DNA of 64,000 nucleotides. Origin: Enoplolaimus lenunculus. Taxonomy: Eukaryota; Nematoda; Enoplea; Enoplida; Thoracostomopsidae. Positions 32,701 through 44,648 of this stretch are shown one piece after another. The notes beneath the pieces are model-generated. The model ran no database searches. It was not told the DNA's origin and saw only the letters and a list, made by a program, of their open reading frames with translations. The position numbers were made by a program, and so were the translations under genes. The stretch lies in the NCBI GenBank assembly GCA_030248215.1, contig JASANG010002054.1, positions 1 to 64,000 of the forward strand, in the 5' to 3' direction. Position 1 is the stretch's first letter, and the number at the start of each line of letters is the position of its first letter.

Positions 32701-35700
32701 GGAAACAAACTTAAACAAAATAGTAGGCGTTACCTTATACGTCAGTTTAAGCTCTACGTCATTTCAATTCTGCGGTAAACTGGATACCTTAAAATATATC
32801 TCGAGAAGACACTCATGGGTGGCTTATCATATTCTCGTATAATTACCCCTGAGGCAAATATCACCGTCGCGACGAAACGCCCAGATTTAAGTTTCACTTT
32901 CTGCAAGCGAAGCGAATGAACGTTTTTTTGCCCTCTAGAATCCTACTAGGATAATATTTAACTCTTTCTCACATGAATATTTTATTTCGGATAAAATCTA
33001 ATTTCAATCTAGGATTAGAATCGTAGCCTTTGGCGTGGGAGGCGTTTCCCATTGCCATTCAGCTATGGGAGCTTGACCCTGGAGCACGGAAGGTTTGTCA
33101 CGTCGTTTTGAGATTTTGTACTGTGCATATATGTAGTAATCACCTATACAGATTACCCAAGCTACTCAAAGTATACTCTATGTCAGACAAGAGCACCCCC
33201 ACAGATGGGGGCATTGCGGGCGCGTGGTTCCATAAATTTGGCTGTTGGGGCCAAAACAGAATCGGTCTAAAAGTAAACAATCTTGAATTGCAATTGTAGG
33301 AGCACTCAAACTTATTTGGTACACCCAAATATAATTTTCTGCAGGCGTCCCTGATGTGAGAAATTGGTTTATCATATGAAATCAAAGTGTTTTCATGTGT
33401 CCAAAAAATCCGGTTAAATATTTTCCCATGTCCCACTGTATGCGACCCTGGCTGACACTCCCAAAATTTCAAAAGCCATTGCGCAGCTTAAAACCTGCCT
33501 TATAATTACGCAATGCGTTGATGCCGATCTCAAAAAAATATATAATTGGCTCAAACGTCAAGGGATCATAAAAGGAAAACATACTCTGACACTGGATTGT
33601 TTTTAAGTCAAAAATAAGGATATTTTTAGCTCAGATGAGAAATTATTAATACAAGAAGCCTGTATATAGATTATTTTGACTTTTTGATACGCAAAAGCGA
33701 AGTTTAATTTTCATAAACCCACGAATTTTCAAAACTGACTGAATAAATACGCTCTGTGTTTCAATGGCTTCCGGATCACGCTTACATAATTGACTAAGGC
33801 TCAAACACAGAGTTGACTTCGTGTACAAGTTCCGTCTTATTTTACGCTAAGGTTTTGCCTTATAATTGTGTTAGGTTGAGAAGAGGCAATCAAAGCGTTT
33901 GCGTTTGCCTGAACCTGAGCCTAAGCCTAAACCTTAAATAAGGGAAGAAAGAGTGCAGCAGCCTAAACGCGTATATTAAGCGGCCGATATGGTTAATCAG
34001 TCCATTCTGTGGGTCGAAAGTGTTGATACGTTTTTATGAAAGCCTACAATATATACAGCGGAGCTACGGAATATGGACCCTCACAGGAATTTAATTAAAA
34101 ACAGTTTGTTTTATAGATTTCGACGCGCTGAGTTCAGCGGTACCATTTTTAAGGCTACTATATAAAACAGGTACAAACGTCAACCAAATTGGTCTAACGA
34201 ATAAACCTGGTAAAGCTTATACTTTACGAACATGCAAATGACAGACACGTTTTCTTCCAATCAATGCGTGTATTTGCTCTTTAATTTTGAGGGCCACAAC
34301 TTTTGAACCGCTGGTCATGCAGCCATTAATGTGGTACCGTTAACGTAAGCTTGTCGAGATCCATAGGATAGGCCACTTTTTGTTAAAATCCAGGGGGTTA
34401 GTCAGCGAACAAATCCAACGAAAGCCAATGTTTGCTGGTGAAGGATGCATCCGTCTATGCCTCCTGAATCCATCAACGAGCAACACCGAAAACAAGCGCA
34501 GGTTAACATTGTTAACATTAACAGCACTAGATGAGTTTAGGGCCGAGTTCACGTTATAACTAAGGCAGCCTGGAACACGTTTTGTCCAATGTTGACTCGA
34601 CATCAACATGAAACTCTGTGACATAAATAGCGTGCATGTCGACAAAAATTAAATGTTATATGAAATTGACTTAATACAAACCTGCTGGATTCTAGAGTTG
34701 AAACAATAAGGTTATGCAATACCGAAATGAAATCCTTTCTACGACCCTACTGGTTGTTGCCTCTGTAAAGCCGATTTGACTCTCAGGGGGGGACATAGCT
34801 ACAATTTTGTTTCTTGAGGATGTAATCTTTAAAGTTCTTTTGCAGGGGAGCGTAGCGACCAATCAAATTTGTGACTCAGTAGAAGGGTTTTGTTGTCTTT
34901 TCTCGAGAAATTTCCAAAACGGATACATCTAATCGGTCCTAACCCCTATTGAACACGCCCCTGTTGCGTAAATGTACCTGCATGCAGTTGCCGACACGAT
35001 TCATATTTTGCGCACAATAAATCTTTGACTCCATCAAACTGCAATATCCGATCCATAACTGCGCTTCCATTGCGTAAAATTTCATCTCCGGAATTTTCCG
35101 TTGCCCAATCCGGTATATCCACGTTACGGTCGCGCTGAAAAATACCTCCTGGTAAAGTCTAAGCAAACCCGGAACCAGCTCAACTCACCAGGCGGCTGAA
35201 AGATATTTTAGGAGGGGCATACAAGCGTTTGCGATAATTTATAAACAAGCAAATTTTAGCTTTTCTAGGGAAGCCAAATTTTTCCAGAGGTGTCTTAGCC
35301 CCTCTTGCCCCTTCCTTCTGGCTACGATCCCTGGTCCCTAGACACTTTCTTACCAGAGGTGTGCCAAAATTTGATTTTGGGATTAGGTTATGCCATCTAA
35401 CCGTTGAATTCTTCCGCTTCCATACGCAGTCAGCTTTTACTCGCTCCGGTAACGGAAACTTCAATGCCGTAGAAAAAATTTGCCAATTTCATTTTGTTAA
35501 TTTGTTGGTATATCCTTCATCGGAGGTTTCCATTACGTTTAACCCCCACAATTAGAAAGGACATTACGTAGGCTGAGCATTTTTGCCCGGAAGTTTCTTG
35601 TTAATAGTTCGTCCTCATGTAAAGATTAGGGGCGGAATGCCTTAATTTAAAACATACTCAGAAATTTAAAGTAGTGGCATAAATCTTGGTTTACTTTTTT

Positions 35701-38700
35701 TCTACATTTTAATTATAGGGGCCTGTGCCCTTTTTCGTGACAAGGAACAGATGGACTTAGAGACAGGGACGCCGCGGCTTAAAGAATTAAGCTTAGACTC
35801 AGGGTTAGTCTCAGTGGACAGGCTCTTATAATTAACCTGGGTACGTTTTATTTTCCTTTGCAAAAGAACTATGTTATCATGGGCAATAGCTATTCTGACG
35901 CTGGCCTATGTAAAGATCGGTGGAACGTTTTTCTTTGGGACTGCAATAGAGTAAGGTTATAAGCTTTAAACCAGTTTTTTTGCTAGTAGTAGGCTTAGGC
36001 TTAGGTTTAGGAATATGCGTATACTATTGTTACGGACCGGTTCCTTACATTGATCATATATCGCGACGAAGGCTAATTTTTGGCTTCGTATAAACAGATT
36101 TCATAGTATTTACAGGCAAGGCCAAAACTGCTTAAAATGGGCAAACTGGTTCTAGGTTCCCTTTGCCTAACCTCGTTTGACGACGGCAGCGTACGTCAAA
36201 AAAACGTATATGACAATTATTGTTCTTACCATTTGCTGTAGATTTTGGGCTATAATATCGAGCGAATTAAGGCTTCCAGGCCACCCGGAATATTTCGAAA
36301 TGTATCGTAGTAAATCCTATAATTTAATTATTTAACACCATATACCAATTTGATTCCGGATATCCGTTTCTGTTTCCGGTAAAAAACGAGGTTCGTTTGC
36401 GTTTCGGGTTCTGTTACAGAAATACCGAATATTCTGTGTAATTTTTATGCTCAAAATTTGTTATAAATCGCGTATATGTCTCGCATTGACTGAATTTGTG
36501 TAGTCCCGAAAAGCCTATATTTCGGGCAGAGTCAATTTGACCCACCATTTTTTGCAGTGTGCAGATATGCTGCCGTTATCCAATAAGAAGTACAAATTAC
36601 CAATTTCATCCTAAATTTCAAAAATTTTGGTGCCTTCGCTAATATTTCTTTCAAATTTTCAAACACCTGGTGAATATTTGCATGCCTCGAATGTGTTAGC
36701 TTTTAAACTTGAATTTAACTTGGAAAATTCTACGCTTAAATATCGGTTATCCGTTTCCGTTATTTTTACTATCTGTTTGCACTCTAGTATATAACCGTCG
36801 GCTTTGAAATGATTTATTATTTTGTTTCGTAATTATCGCGTTTGCGCAATTGTTGTTTTGTTTATGCAACTGTTATTTACCGCAAAGACGTTTAGTATTA
36901 TGATGCAATAAAAACTGTTCGCTCACGAATGAGGGAATAAATATTGAAGTCCTTTATTTTGCGGAACTGACTGATTTTGTAATAATTACACTGTAAATTC
37001 CAATTAGTTGATTAATCAATTCAGCTAGCGAATTTGTTATTTCTGAATTGATATCATTAAACATTAACTCACTCTGAGTTGAGTTGATTCTAACTCTGAG
37101 TTGAGTTCGCTCTGAGACAATTGATTAATTAACTCAGAACGATTTGAATAAACTCAAAATTCTGAGTTCTCATAGTCCTAACTCACACTGAATGGCTCAA
37201 CTGATTCTGAGTTAAAATCAACTAACTGAAATTTACAGTGTACGCCTCAGGTGCATATGATGACATTCATCTGTTAAAAAATTAGTCTAAATTTTAAAAT
37301 ATAAACATTTAGTAAAAATCACTTACTTCATGATCCCGTTTCATTTTCGTTGCGTCCACCGTTTGTTCAGCGTCAATGACATCTTGAACTGTTACCATGG
37401 CGGGGCAGTCTATTGACGGAATGCTTACAATCTGAAAAATATCATAATGAATAAATAAACTTATGCTGTGACGGATACAGATATATCTAAACATTGGTAC
37501 GGGGATGGTGCAAGACATATAGCAATAAACAAACTTGTAAGCGAGAACCGAGCGACATTTTAAGGCGCACCCGAAACAAAAAATTTTGGTTTTTATCCGT
37601 GTTGGGTGGCCAAGGTCGGTTTGCTGTCTCCTTAGATCCGCCACAGGCTTATACTACATTTAGACAGGATTCAAACTATTGTTCGTCCTGTTCACACGTG
37701 CAAGTTTTTGCTGCGAGAACTTTTAAGTACAACTTGCACTTGCAAGTTTTGTTCAAAATCTCGTTCGAAAAAGTGGCAGCTGCAAATAATTCATTAAAAA
37801 TCATAGCTAGGAATTTTAGTTCACATGTGCGAATGCCCATGCAAGTTTACTGAATTTATTGCAGCAGCTCCCTCATTGGCTGATGGAAAAATGCAAGTTC
37901 TGTGTGTGATTTGCAGCTTCAAGTTCTCGCAGCATAAACTTGCACGTATGAATATGGCTTAAGGTTTAAGCTTATTTTAATGTATTTTATTGAAACACCA
38001 ACCTCATCATCGATGTTGTATGGAACAGGTTGCCAGTTAAGATCATTTTTCCATAATTTTCCAACCTGAGGCGGCATAAGACCAGCGAGGACGGTTTGTA
38101 GCCGAATTTGAGCGTCAGGATCGCTTGAACTTATAATTGGAGTCTATAAACATTAATTTAAAAAATTCAATTTTTAAGGTTAAAATTTTTACGCATTGGT
38201 CGGGTTTCTGAAACCGTACTCAACCGTTTATTAACTGAATTTCTTGCTACATCTCTTTCCAGTAAGATTGCGGGCAACTTCTCAAGAATTTACCCAAAAA
38301 AGTACTACGTCTTTTACACTTTCATTTACAAGCGTAAGCCAAAGTCTAATTCTAAGCCTAACCCTTCGCCTGCGGCTAAACATTAGCCATAGCCTAAATT
38401 TAAGCATAAGCCTAATCTCAAACATTTGCCTAACAAAAACTAAAATCTGAATTTTTTGAAACTTGTGGGGAAATGTACAAAATCTAAAATAGTTCTTTCA
38501 CAACAGTAAAGCATAAAGCCTTCTAAGTCTAAGCCTAATTCTGAGGCTAAATATTAGTCATAGCCTAAATCTACGCATAAAGCCTGATCCTAAACTTTAG
38601 CCTAAACATTCGGCTACAATCTCGAGGACAACCGGTCCTGATACTTACATGGGCCCATCCTTAAACGCCTGTGAGTGAGACTATCATCGACAAAACGGCC

Positions 38701-39037
38701 AATGTTACTTCTAGGGTCGTAACAGTTGATTAAGCATATTCCTAAGCCTAAGCCTAACCGTTGTTAAAATGTATTTCTAAGCCTAAGCCTAAACCTAGCC
38801 TAAGCAAATAATTGTAATCAAAAATCTAAACATACACTTTTATAGCCCAACAGAAACCTGGACGCCCCTTTACGTAACATGAGCCGAATAATACATAATA
38901 TCCGCGTTCTACTTTGTGTCTTTGATTACTGGTCACATAGAATTTCTTACTTTATACGTATTATATGAAGTTGGTATGAAATTTCGGTATCGCTTGCGTA
39001 GAAATCTTCCTAAATAGAATGCTTGTTGTTTTCCAAG
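29733..39037 (-). CDS. Histidine acid phosphatase family protein, likely pseudoenzyme (exons 3' of the N-terminus)
   Basis: Seven exons join in frame on the minus strand: 39037-38951, 38143-38003, 37431-37327, 36316-36230, 35134-34978, 31830-31751, 30089-29733 (337 residues plus stop). All have AG acceptors and GT donors. Family landmarks in order: LGKQQAFYLGRFLRKRYRNF; SSSDPDAQIRLQ (the STDxDR strand) then LMPPQ and NWQPVP; SIPSIDCP; YISKYSGWPGSL; VDIPDWATEN; GPWLWDIVNTM; KIYST|NRNSLLSLFWALGLE; GRCDEWCPIDKVLRKA. By family the enzyme hydrolyses phosphomonoesters in lysosomes or secretions using the RHGxRxP histidine and the HD pair. Here the YSAHDTT position aligns without gaps as YSTNRNS, so the HD pair is N-R. 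The RHGxRxP exon was not found; 42518-42632 may be a degenerate upstream exon. The last codons and stop lie in a T-family MITE remnant. Confidence 0.85.
30180..30368 (+). mobile_element. tRNA-Asp-like SINE candidate in phosphatase intron
   Basis: 30180-30249 looks like a tRNA: A-box-like GACGCAGTGGTAACAGCG, anticodon loop CTGTCAT (GTC, Asp-like), and a degenerate T-arm GGTCGCTAGTTAGAAACCACC. The CGGG/ACCGC ends pair only partly. About 120 bp of unrelated body follows. Could be a degraded tRNA-Asp or a SINE head. Confidence 0.4.
31020..31240. other. Homopolymer-laden stretch, possible sequence-quality problem
   Basis: Long runs of g, c, t and a (gggggggggg at 31070; tttttttt; aaaaaaaa) unlike the rest of the window, immediately before an orphan TelC right end at 31241-31296. 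Confidence 0.5.
31420..31689 (-). mobile_element. T-family MITE in phosphatase intron
   Basis: Inverted orientation: TTAACCCTTTCTCACG first, AATGTGAGAAGAGGTGAA last; GGATTCGAACTCC (B-box on minus) inside. It ends about 60 bp before the exon at 31751. Confidence 0.8.
32290..32760. repeat. AGTTTAAG-rich inverted-repeat region
   Basis: Dense TTTAAGTTTTACT / AGTTTAAGTAAAACTTA words in both orientations, with some TTAGGC-like words at 32300-32345. Likely a decayed palindromic element inside the phosphatase gene's large intron. Confidence 0.5.
32958..33145 (-). mobile_element. T-family MITE, truncated
   Basis: TTTAACTCTTTCTCACATGA left end; body through TGGGAGGCGTTTCCCATTGC; the far end is missing. 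Confidence 0.65.
33187..33345. repeat. Dispersed repeat, second copy of the 7739 family
   Basis: GGGGGCATTGCGGGCGCGTG, AAATTTGGCTG and AGTAAACAATCTTGAATTGC in the same order as at 7755-7840. Confidence 0.6.
35168..35345 (+). repeat. L-family repeat next to a phosphatase exon
   Basis: CCAGCTCAACTCACCAGGCG then GGAGGGGCATACAAGCG and TTTGCGATAATTTATAAACAAGC, the inverse of the 8280 word order. It starts about 35 bp upstream of the exon 35134 acceptor. Confidence 0.55.
35902..36055 (+). mobile_element. TelC MITE
   Basis: GGCCTATGTAAAGATCGGTGG at the left, GTTACGGACCGGTTCCTTAC at the right, short TTAGGC core. Confidence 0.75.
36485..36560. mobile_element. G-family MITE, right half
   Basis: GAGTCAATTTGACCCACCAT then TTTTTTGCAGTGT; the left half is missing. 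Confidence 0.65.
36988..37242. mobile_element. S-family palindromic MITE
   Basis: ACACTGTAAATTCCAATTAG and CTGAAATTTACAGTGT at the ends; interior TGAGTT/AACTCA inverted. It ends 85 bp from the phosphatase exon at 37327. Confidence 0.85.
37686..37962. mobile_element. P-family MITE in phosphatase intron
   Basis: CACACGTGCAAGTTTTTGCT at the left and GCATAAACTTGCACGTATGA at the right. Confidence 0.85.
38697..38885 (-). mobile_element. TelB MITE
   Basis: GGCCAATGTTACTTCTAGGG at the left, CCCTTTACGTAACATGAGCC at the right, GCCTAA core. It ends 66 bp from the exon at 38951. Confidence 0.8.
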
Positions 39038-39573
39038 CTGAAAAAATATAGCATCAAATAAGCATCAACATTAGCTGTAAGAATTACGACAATTCGTCAC
39101 ACGGACAACTCGTTCACTACAGCTTGTAATTTGGAATATCAGCGGCTCCATCTCGAATATCAACCGTTTAGGTTTAGGGTTTAGGGTTATGCTGGTGATC
39201 GGTCGTAGACTAAGCACCTGTCGCGCGACACGCTATCCCTTCGACGAATTGTCATAGATTCCTACGAATCACAAGAGCTAAAAGATTTAAAGCATACTTG
39301 ACTTTAAAAATTAGAGGTGTTTTAGAACATAAAACCATTTTCAGTATATATACAGGCAAAGAACTTTGCGTTTTATATGTGTCTAAATTATCTCTATTCT
39401 ATAAATAGAATGTATTTGAATTCCGTATACAAATATGAGCATAATGAAATTCTAGAAAACGGTGTTGATCCTTGAAACTAATAAAATTTGCCCAACGCCT
39501 AATACCGAATACGACCTGGCGGAGGGCGGCACCAGCCATGGTAAGTAATAAATACCGTAGGCAAGCCTCGGCT

Positions 39574-39784
39574 GGGCCCATGTATAGAACAGGGCCGCAA
39601 CCGTAGTATAAGCATATTCCTAAGCCTATGCGTAAGCCTAAGCCCAAGTGTAAGCCTATAGATGAGCCTATTCCTAAGCTTAAGCCTAAGCCTAAGCCTA
39701 AGCAAAAAAAATTAATCTAAAGCTTAAACTGACTCTATTATAGTTCCTCCGGAAAACGATACGGCCCAGTTCTATACATGGGCT
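39574..39784 (-). mobile_element. TelA MITE
   Basis: GCCCATGTATAGAACAGGGC at the left, GGCCCAGTTCTATACATGGG at the right; two GCCTAA blocks. Confidence 0.9.
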
Positions 39785-40173
39785 CTCAGCTGTCCGGACA
39801 CCCCCCATAATGTTGCAGATTTTCATTAATATATAATTATTAGCCAATTGCAAATTACATTAAATAGCAAGTATTGTGCGTTAATCGCATTTGCATGCAG
39901 TTTTGAATGAATTTTAGCAAGTTTTACGGTTGGATAAAGTTAGCAATAATTGGAAAATAACATTTTGCCAACCTTTGATTACTACGAATGTTTTTCTTTA
40001 TGTAAAAAGTTGACGTAAACTTTAGCTATTTTAACTCTAAGTTCCGTTGCGTGAACATTTTTCAGACGCAATTATTCAACGAATTGTTTTCTTAGGTAGG
40101 AAATCGCAATAAAATTGATTGCTAACACCACTGGCGTAGACAAGAATTTTCAATACCATTGCTGATTATATTG

Positions 40174-40383
40174 TACACTGCAAAAAATGGTGAGTCAAAT
40201 TGACTATCGCCAAAATAGGCTCTACGGGACTACACAAACTGAGTCAAAATCGGCTCCGCGTGAGTTAAACGTGCGACTCAGTGAGTTGATTTTGACTCTG
40301 GCGGAGTCGAATTTGAGTCAAATTGTGTAGTTACATGTACCCTATTTCGGACAGAGTCAATTTAACTCACAATTTTTTACAGT
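40174..40383. mobile_element. G-family palindromic MITE
   Basis: ACACTGCAAAAAATGGTGAG and CTCACAATTTTTTACAGTG at the ends with inverted interior. Confidence 0.85.
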
Positions 40384-40569
40384 GATATAAAAATTTCGAA
40401 TCGGAGTTCTTGCGATACAAAAGAGAAGCAACGACCTTGGAAACTTCCTCAGAGCGTATATGCCAAGCCTACACAACGTGGAATAATTAGTAGAGACAAC
40501 GGGTAAATTTAAGGACAGGAGCTAGAAAATAAGTCCCAGCATATGTCATTTTTCATGCTGTCGATAATT

Positions 40570-40770
40570 ATGTCGGCCAGGGTGAGAACAAAGCTTTTCG
40601 TGGGGGAATGCATCCTTCTTCGCTCCCCCCATTCGGTTTCAGCGACCTGGTCACTGGTGTTTTGTTTACGTTTGTTATCTCTCCAAGTGAATCCGTTGTA
40701 CTGAACGGGTTGACGTGCCTCTGTAGTAACTTTGACGGATTACTATTCACAGGTCCAATCGCCTAAAATT
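40570..40770 (-). CDS. Open frame after an AG acceptor, uncertain exon
   Basis: I do not recognise it. From an AATTTTAG acceptor near 40770 the frame AIGPVNSNPSKLLQRHVNPF... continues to a stop at about 40568 (ending FSPWPT). It is protein-like in composition but lies between the two possible phosphatase exons, so it would have to be skipped or belong to another transcript. The downstream half has C-rich words similar to L-family repeats. Confidence 0.2.
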
Positions 40771-40819
40771 AGTTCACAGTTAAATGAAAACGTATCTTAC
40801 AATTTATACGAATTGTAAA

Positions 40820-41132
40820 GCTGTATTCACACGTGCACGTTTTTGCAACAAAAACATGTATATGCAACTTTCACATGCAAATTTTGTCACAAAGCAGATT
40901 TGAAGTTCTTGCAGCTGCTAATTATTCACTGGAATTTATGCTGTTTAATTTAATTCGCACCTGTGAACGCAGTTGCAAGTCGCTTGAATTTCTTGTTGCT
41001 GTGTGCTTGCTCCTACGTTTAGATTGGTTAAACAGAATGTTACATTGAAAGTACTTGCAGTTGCAATTATTTCTTGCTAGTTGCACTTGCGAGTTCTCGC
41101 TGCAAAAACTGGCACGTGTGAATAGGACTTAT
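40820..41132. mobile_element. P-family MITE
   Basis: TTCACACGTGCACGTTTTTG and GCAAAAACTGGCACGTGTGA at the ends. Confidence 0.8.
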
Positions 41133-41235
41133 AGTGATTTTATTGGTTTATTTAAGTGAAAGAAAACTTTTCTCAGATTTAGCTTAAATTAAAACAGGTT
41201 TAGTAAACAAATAATAACGTAGTAGTAGCGTCAGG

Positions 41236-41553
41236 GCTTACGCTATACGTTACTGTACCGGACGGCGCCACGAGCCTCCCAAGCCGCCTACGCCGCTGCG
41301 CGTTGCTAACAAAAATATCAGCAAAATCAATTTAGTCGTGTGCAGTGGCACGCGGTGGCGTCCAGCGGCGGACTGCGAGAATAGAGCAACTCTAAAGGTT
41401 GCACTATATTTTGCTGTTCCGCTTGCCGCTATGCGTTGCTAATAATAATTATAAGCAAAACCTATTTGGTGGCGTAGGACAATTTTTAATAAACAAGTTG
41501 TATTGTGCCACGCACCGACACAGGACGAGTATAGTGCAACCCTAACAGCTTTT
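41236..41553. mobile_element. K-family MITE, complex copy
   Basis: GGGCTTACGCTATACG at the left, GTATAGTGCAACCC at the right. In the middle, AATAGAGCAACTCTAAAGGT followed by GCACTATATTTTGC suggests two tandem or nested copies. Confidence 0.6.
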
Positions 41554-41647
41554 GCTTATTTGAATGCCTTGGACTGAACTAATTTATAAGAGAATTTTTT
41601 TACTACCAACGCAGGTTGGCGTAGCAAAATATGTATAGAGCCATGCT

Positions 41648-42376
41648 AAAGCCGTATTCACACATGCAAGTTTTTGCAACGAAAACTTGCACTTACAACT
41701 TCCATGTGCAAGTTTGGTCACAAAACAACTTTGAAGGTTTTGCAGGTGCAAAGTATTCACTGGAATTCATGCTATTAGATTTCATTCGTGCGTGGAATGC
41801 AGTTGCAATTCGCTTGAATTTCTTGCACTTGCATTTTCATTGCCATTCGGAAGACATGTTGTTGAGTGCTTCTGAATTAATTCAGGCTTTTTGAATTTAA
41901 AGAGCGTCAGTGAATTCTAATATCAAATATGTTTGATATTTCGCAAGTTTTACATTTTTATACACTAAATAGAAATTGTATCATTATAAAAACGTTTTGT
42001 AGTCAAGAAATTTTTAGTACAGCCTTTTTACGTGTGATTGTTTTTGCAGCTTAAACTTGCAGCTGTAAGTTTTTGCTAAAATTCATTCAAAGAACTTGCA
42101 GCTTCAATTTATTCATTATGAACATGCGAAAAGAATTAATTCGTACACATGAATAACCTTGCAAGTTGAATTAATTCATTATCATTGGCTGGACAAATAA
42201 TTCTTAGCTTATGCCTAATATTTATTGCAGCCGTTTGTAAATTGTTCATATAAATTCATGTCAATATTCAGCATGAAAATGATATTATCTTGCAAATCTT
42301 TGCAGCTGCAAGAAACTTGTGCAAATTGCAACTGCGAGTTCTCGTTACAAAAGCTTGCACGTGTGTATGAGGCTTA
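41648..42376. mobile_element. P-family MITEs, two partial or nested copies
   Basis: A left end TTCACACATGCAAGTTTTTG at about 41653 and a right end CAAAAGCTTGCACGTGTG at about 42360 bracket an enlarged element with an extra internal CAGCTTAAACTTGCAGCTGT near 42046. It reads as one copy inserted in, or recombined with, another. Confidence 0.6.
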
Positions 42377-42517
42377 AATTTTTGTCAAATATTTCCCTTT
42401 ACAAAACTAAATAGCGAGAAAAAAATTACTTTAAAATTAAACACTAAATTTAGCTCATTTGTATGTTGAATAAAGTTTTTTTAGGCTTTTTGGCTAAACT
42501 AAAATCGGCAAACTTAC

Positions 42518-42632
42518 AACAAGCAACATATGCATCGATTCGACACGGACGTTGTCAGGACTCCGTTTTTCAAAGCTTCGTGGTCCAACTGCTTGACGTA
42601 TATTTTGAAGACGTTCCGCAGAATAAATTGTC
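42518..42632 (-). CDS. Candidate upstream exon of the phosphatase-family gene
   Basis: A 115-nt segment between a TTTTAG acceptor and a GTAAGT donor. In the frame that leaves phase 0 at the donor it encodes IYSAERLQNIRQAVGPRSF...SMHMLLV, which joins directly to LGKQQAFYLG of the next exon. The final MLLV|LGKQQ fits the GQLTxLGxxQ position of the family, and VGPRSF could be a decayed HGxRxP, but the spacing is shorter than usual. A second frame is also open, so the assignment is weak. Confidence 0.35.
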
Positions 42633-43328
42633 CTAAAATGACAACAAATTATGTAAACACTCGCGGATTCCAGAAAGCCAGCCCTGCCACACCCATCCCG
42701 CCCGCAGGTATCAAAACCGCAATCTTCTATTAAGATTTATTACTAAATTACCTTTGGCTTTTTGATAGCTTCGTCCGCTAGTTTTTAAAAATTATATATC
42801 GCACGGCGTTAGGAAAGTTCTGGATCCGCCGCTACATTTAAGCCTTATAAGTTGCGCTCACTGTCTGCCTGAAACACGTTGAGACCGGATATCCAGCTCC
42901 GGCATTTTGTGATATCCGGTCGCACTCTGGCTTAAACCTATTAATTACCATATTAATAGTTCGTTATTAACTATAACGTTAACGCAATTTGAGGGGGTGA
43001 GAGCAGACGAACCGTACACCCTTTTGCTGCCATCGAAATAAACGCTTCAATAGGAGCGGTTTTAATTGTTTATATTATTATTGACTACCAAAAATTTAGT
43101 AGAGCCCAACCCCCACAGTCATCCAAATAACATACTAATGGGTATTAGTTTGTTTATATTTTTAGACCATAACCTCTGTAGATTATTACAAATTTAGTAG
43201 GGTATGACCCTCGTTTCTGGTGTTTTTCTAGTGACCGTAGCTGCAATATTTGCTACGCGAACTTCGTTCGTTGAAAACACTTATTAGCCGTACGATAATT
43301 GGTTTATTTATTAAACCTAATAAGAATA

Positions 43329-43599
43329 TTAACCCCTTCTCACACTGAGTTGCCTATAGGCAACTTAGCGCAGTGTATATACGTTAAATAATGTATATCG
43401 CACCGTGTTTAACAATTGCAACACGTATTCGTAGTACTAAATCACCACAAGACTTGAGAGCCCCCTATGGCTCGAGCGTCAAGCTCCTATAGCTGAGTGG
43501 TGATGGTATACGCCTCCCACTCCAGTTACTGGAGTTCGAATCCTAGCATAAAGGTAGGTCTCAGGTGAAATAGAAAATATTCATGTGAGAAAGGGTTAA
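43329..43599 (+). mobile_element. T-family MITE, near consensus
   Basis: TTAACCCCTTCTCACACTGA left end and ATGTGAGAAAGGGTTAA right end. The tRNA-like body TATAGCTGAGTGGTGATGG and GAGTTCGAATCC are intact. Among the least diverged copies in the window. Confidence 0.85.
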
Positions 43600-43612
43600 A
43601 GTTTAGGCTAAT

Positions 43613-43772
43613 GTAACAACAGGGCCGTAACTGTAGTATAAACATACTGCTAAGTCTAAGCCTAAGCGTAAGAAAGAACTTTACCTAAGCCTATGCCTAA
43701 ACAAAAATAGTCTAAAGCTTAAGCTTATTCAATTGCAGGCCCTCAGAAAAACGCTCCGCCACTGATGTTTAA
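43613..43772 (-). mobile_element. TelC MITE
   Basis: AACAACAGGGCCGTAACTGT at the left, AAACGCTCCGCCACTGATGT at the right, GCCTAA core. Confidence 0.75.
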
Positions 43773-44098
43773 CCTTTTATACACAGTCGGTTGCTCTCTA
43801 AAGGAATTAGTTACTAAGCTTGTGATTAGCTTACACTCGAAAGACTGTTTTACAGTCAAAAACAGACTGTTCGCACTTGTCAGAGTCAGAAAAGTTAGCG
43901 TCAATTCAAATAAGTCTAATTTTTGAGCCATATAATTTCGGGAACAGCATTTTTGCCTTAATCTTCCGCTGGGTTCATGGCATAGTCGGTAGAGGTCTTA
44001 AGTGTCTCTTGAAAAAGGTTTTGTCGTCACCCCTAAAAAGTTATCACTCCTTTTGTAAACGATTTTAAATTTTTGCATGGCCCTATAATAAAATTTTT

Positions 44099-44289
44099 GG
44101 CCAATGTTACTTTAAGGGGAGTAACAGTAGATTAAGCGTGTTGTTAAGCCTAAACCTAAGCCTAAGCGTTGCAAAAATGAAGTTCTTAAGCCTAAGCCTA
44201 AGCCTTAGCAAAAATGTAATCCAGAATCTAAACTTACTCTTTTATAGGCCCACCAGAAACCTGGACGCCCCTTAAAGTAACATGGGCCA
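44099..44289 (-). mobile_element. TelB MITE
   Basis: GGCCAATGTTACTTTAAGGG and CCCTTAAAGTAACATGGGCC are perfect in all but one position; GCCTAA core. Confidence 0.9.
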
Positions 44290-44648
44290 AACTTTTTAGA
44301 CACCTCCCGCCGTAGCATGTTAGCCTGTCAACCCTGCTTAATGGTATGTTTAAATGTTACTTATTCTTCAAAATGTTGCTTAATCACTTGAGAGAATAAT
44401 TTGAAACAGACTTGAGCGAACCACGTGATTTTATGAAATTTGCTTAATTTTTAAGTTTTTACAAAAATTAAACTTCAAGTCGTTGTTCAGTGATTACGAA
44501 TTATTCACCAGATGTCACGTCATTACCAAATCGCCAAATTTAATATTTGTCATTAAAATTTGTGCAACATTTGATATTAGCAAAATCAGAACGAATTTGT
44601 GAAAAATTTATCAATTCTGTTCAATTTATACTCAAAAAAGTCTCGTTT

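Noticed and set aside
34340-34645. 101-residue minus-strand frame considered as a phosphatase exon
   Set aside because: Does not carry family motifs, and the exons on either side (34978 and 31830) join each other in phase without it. Its words resemble a dispersed repeat near 25050 and 25960.
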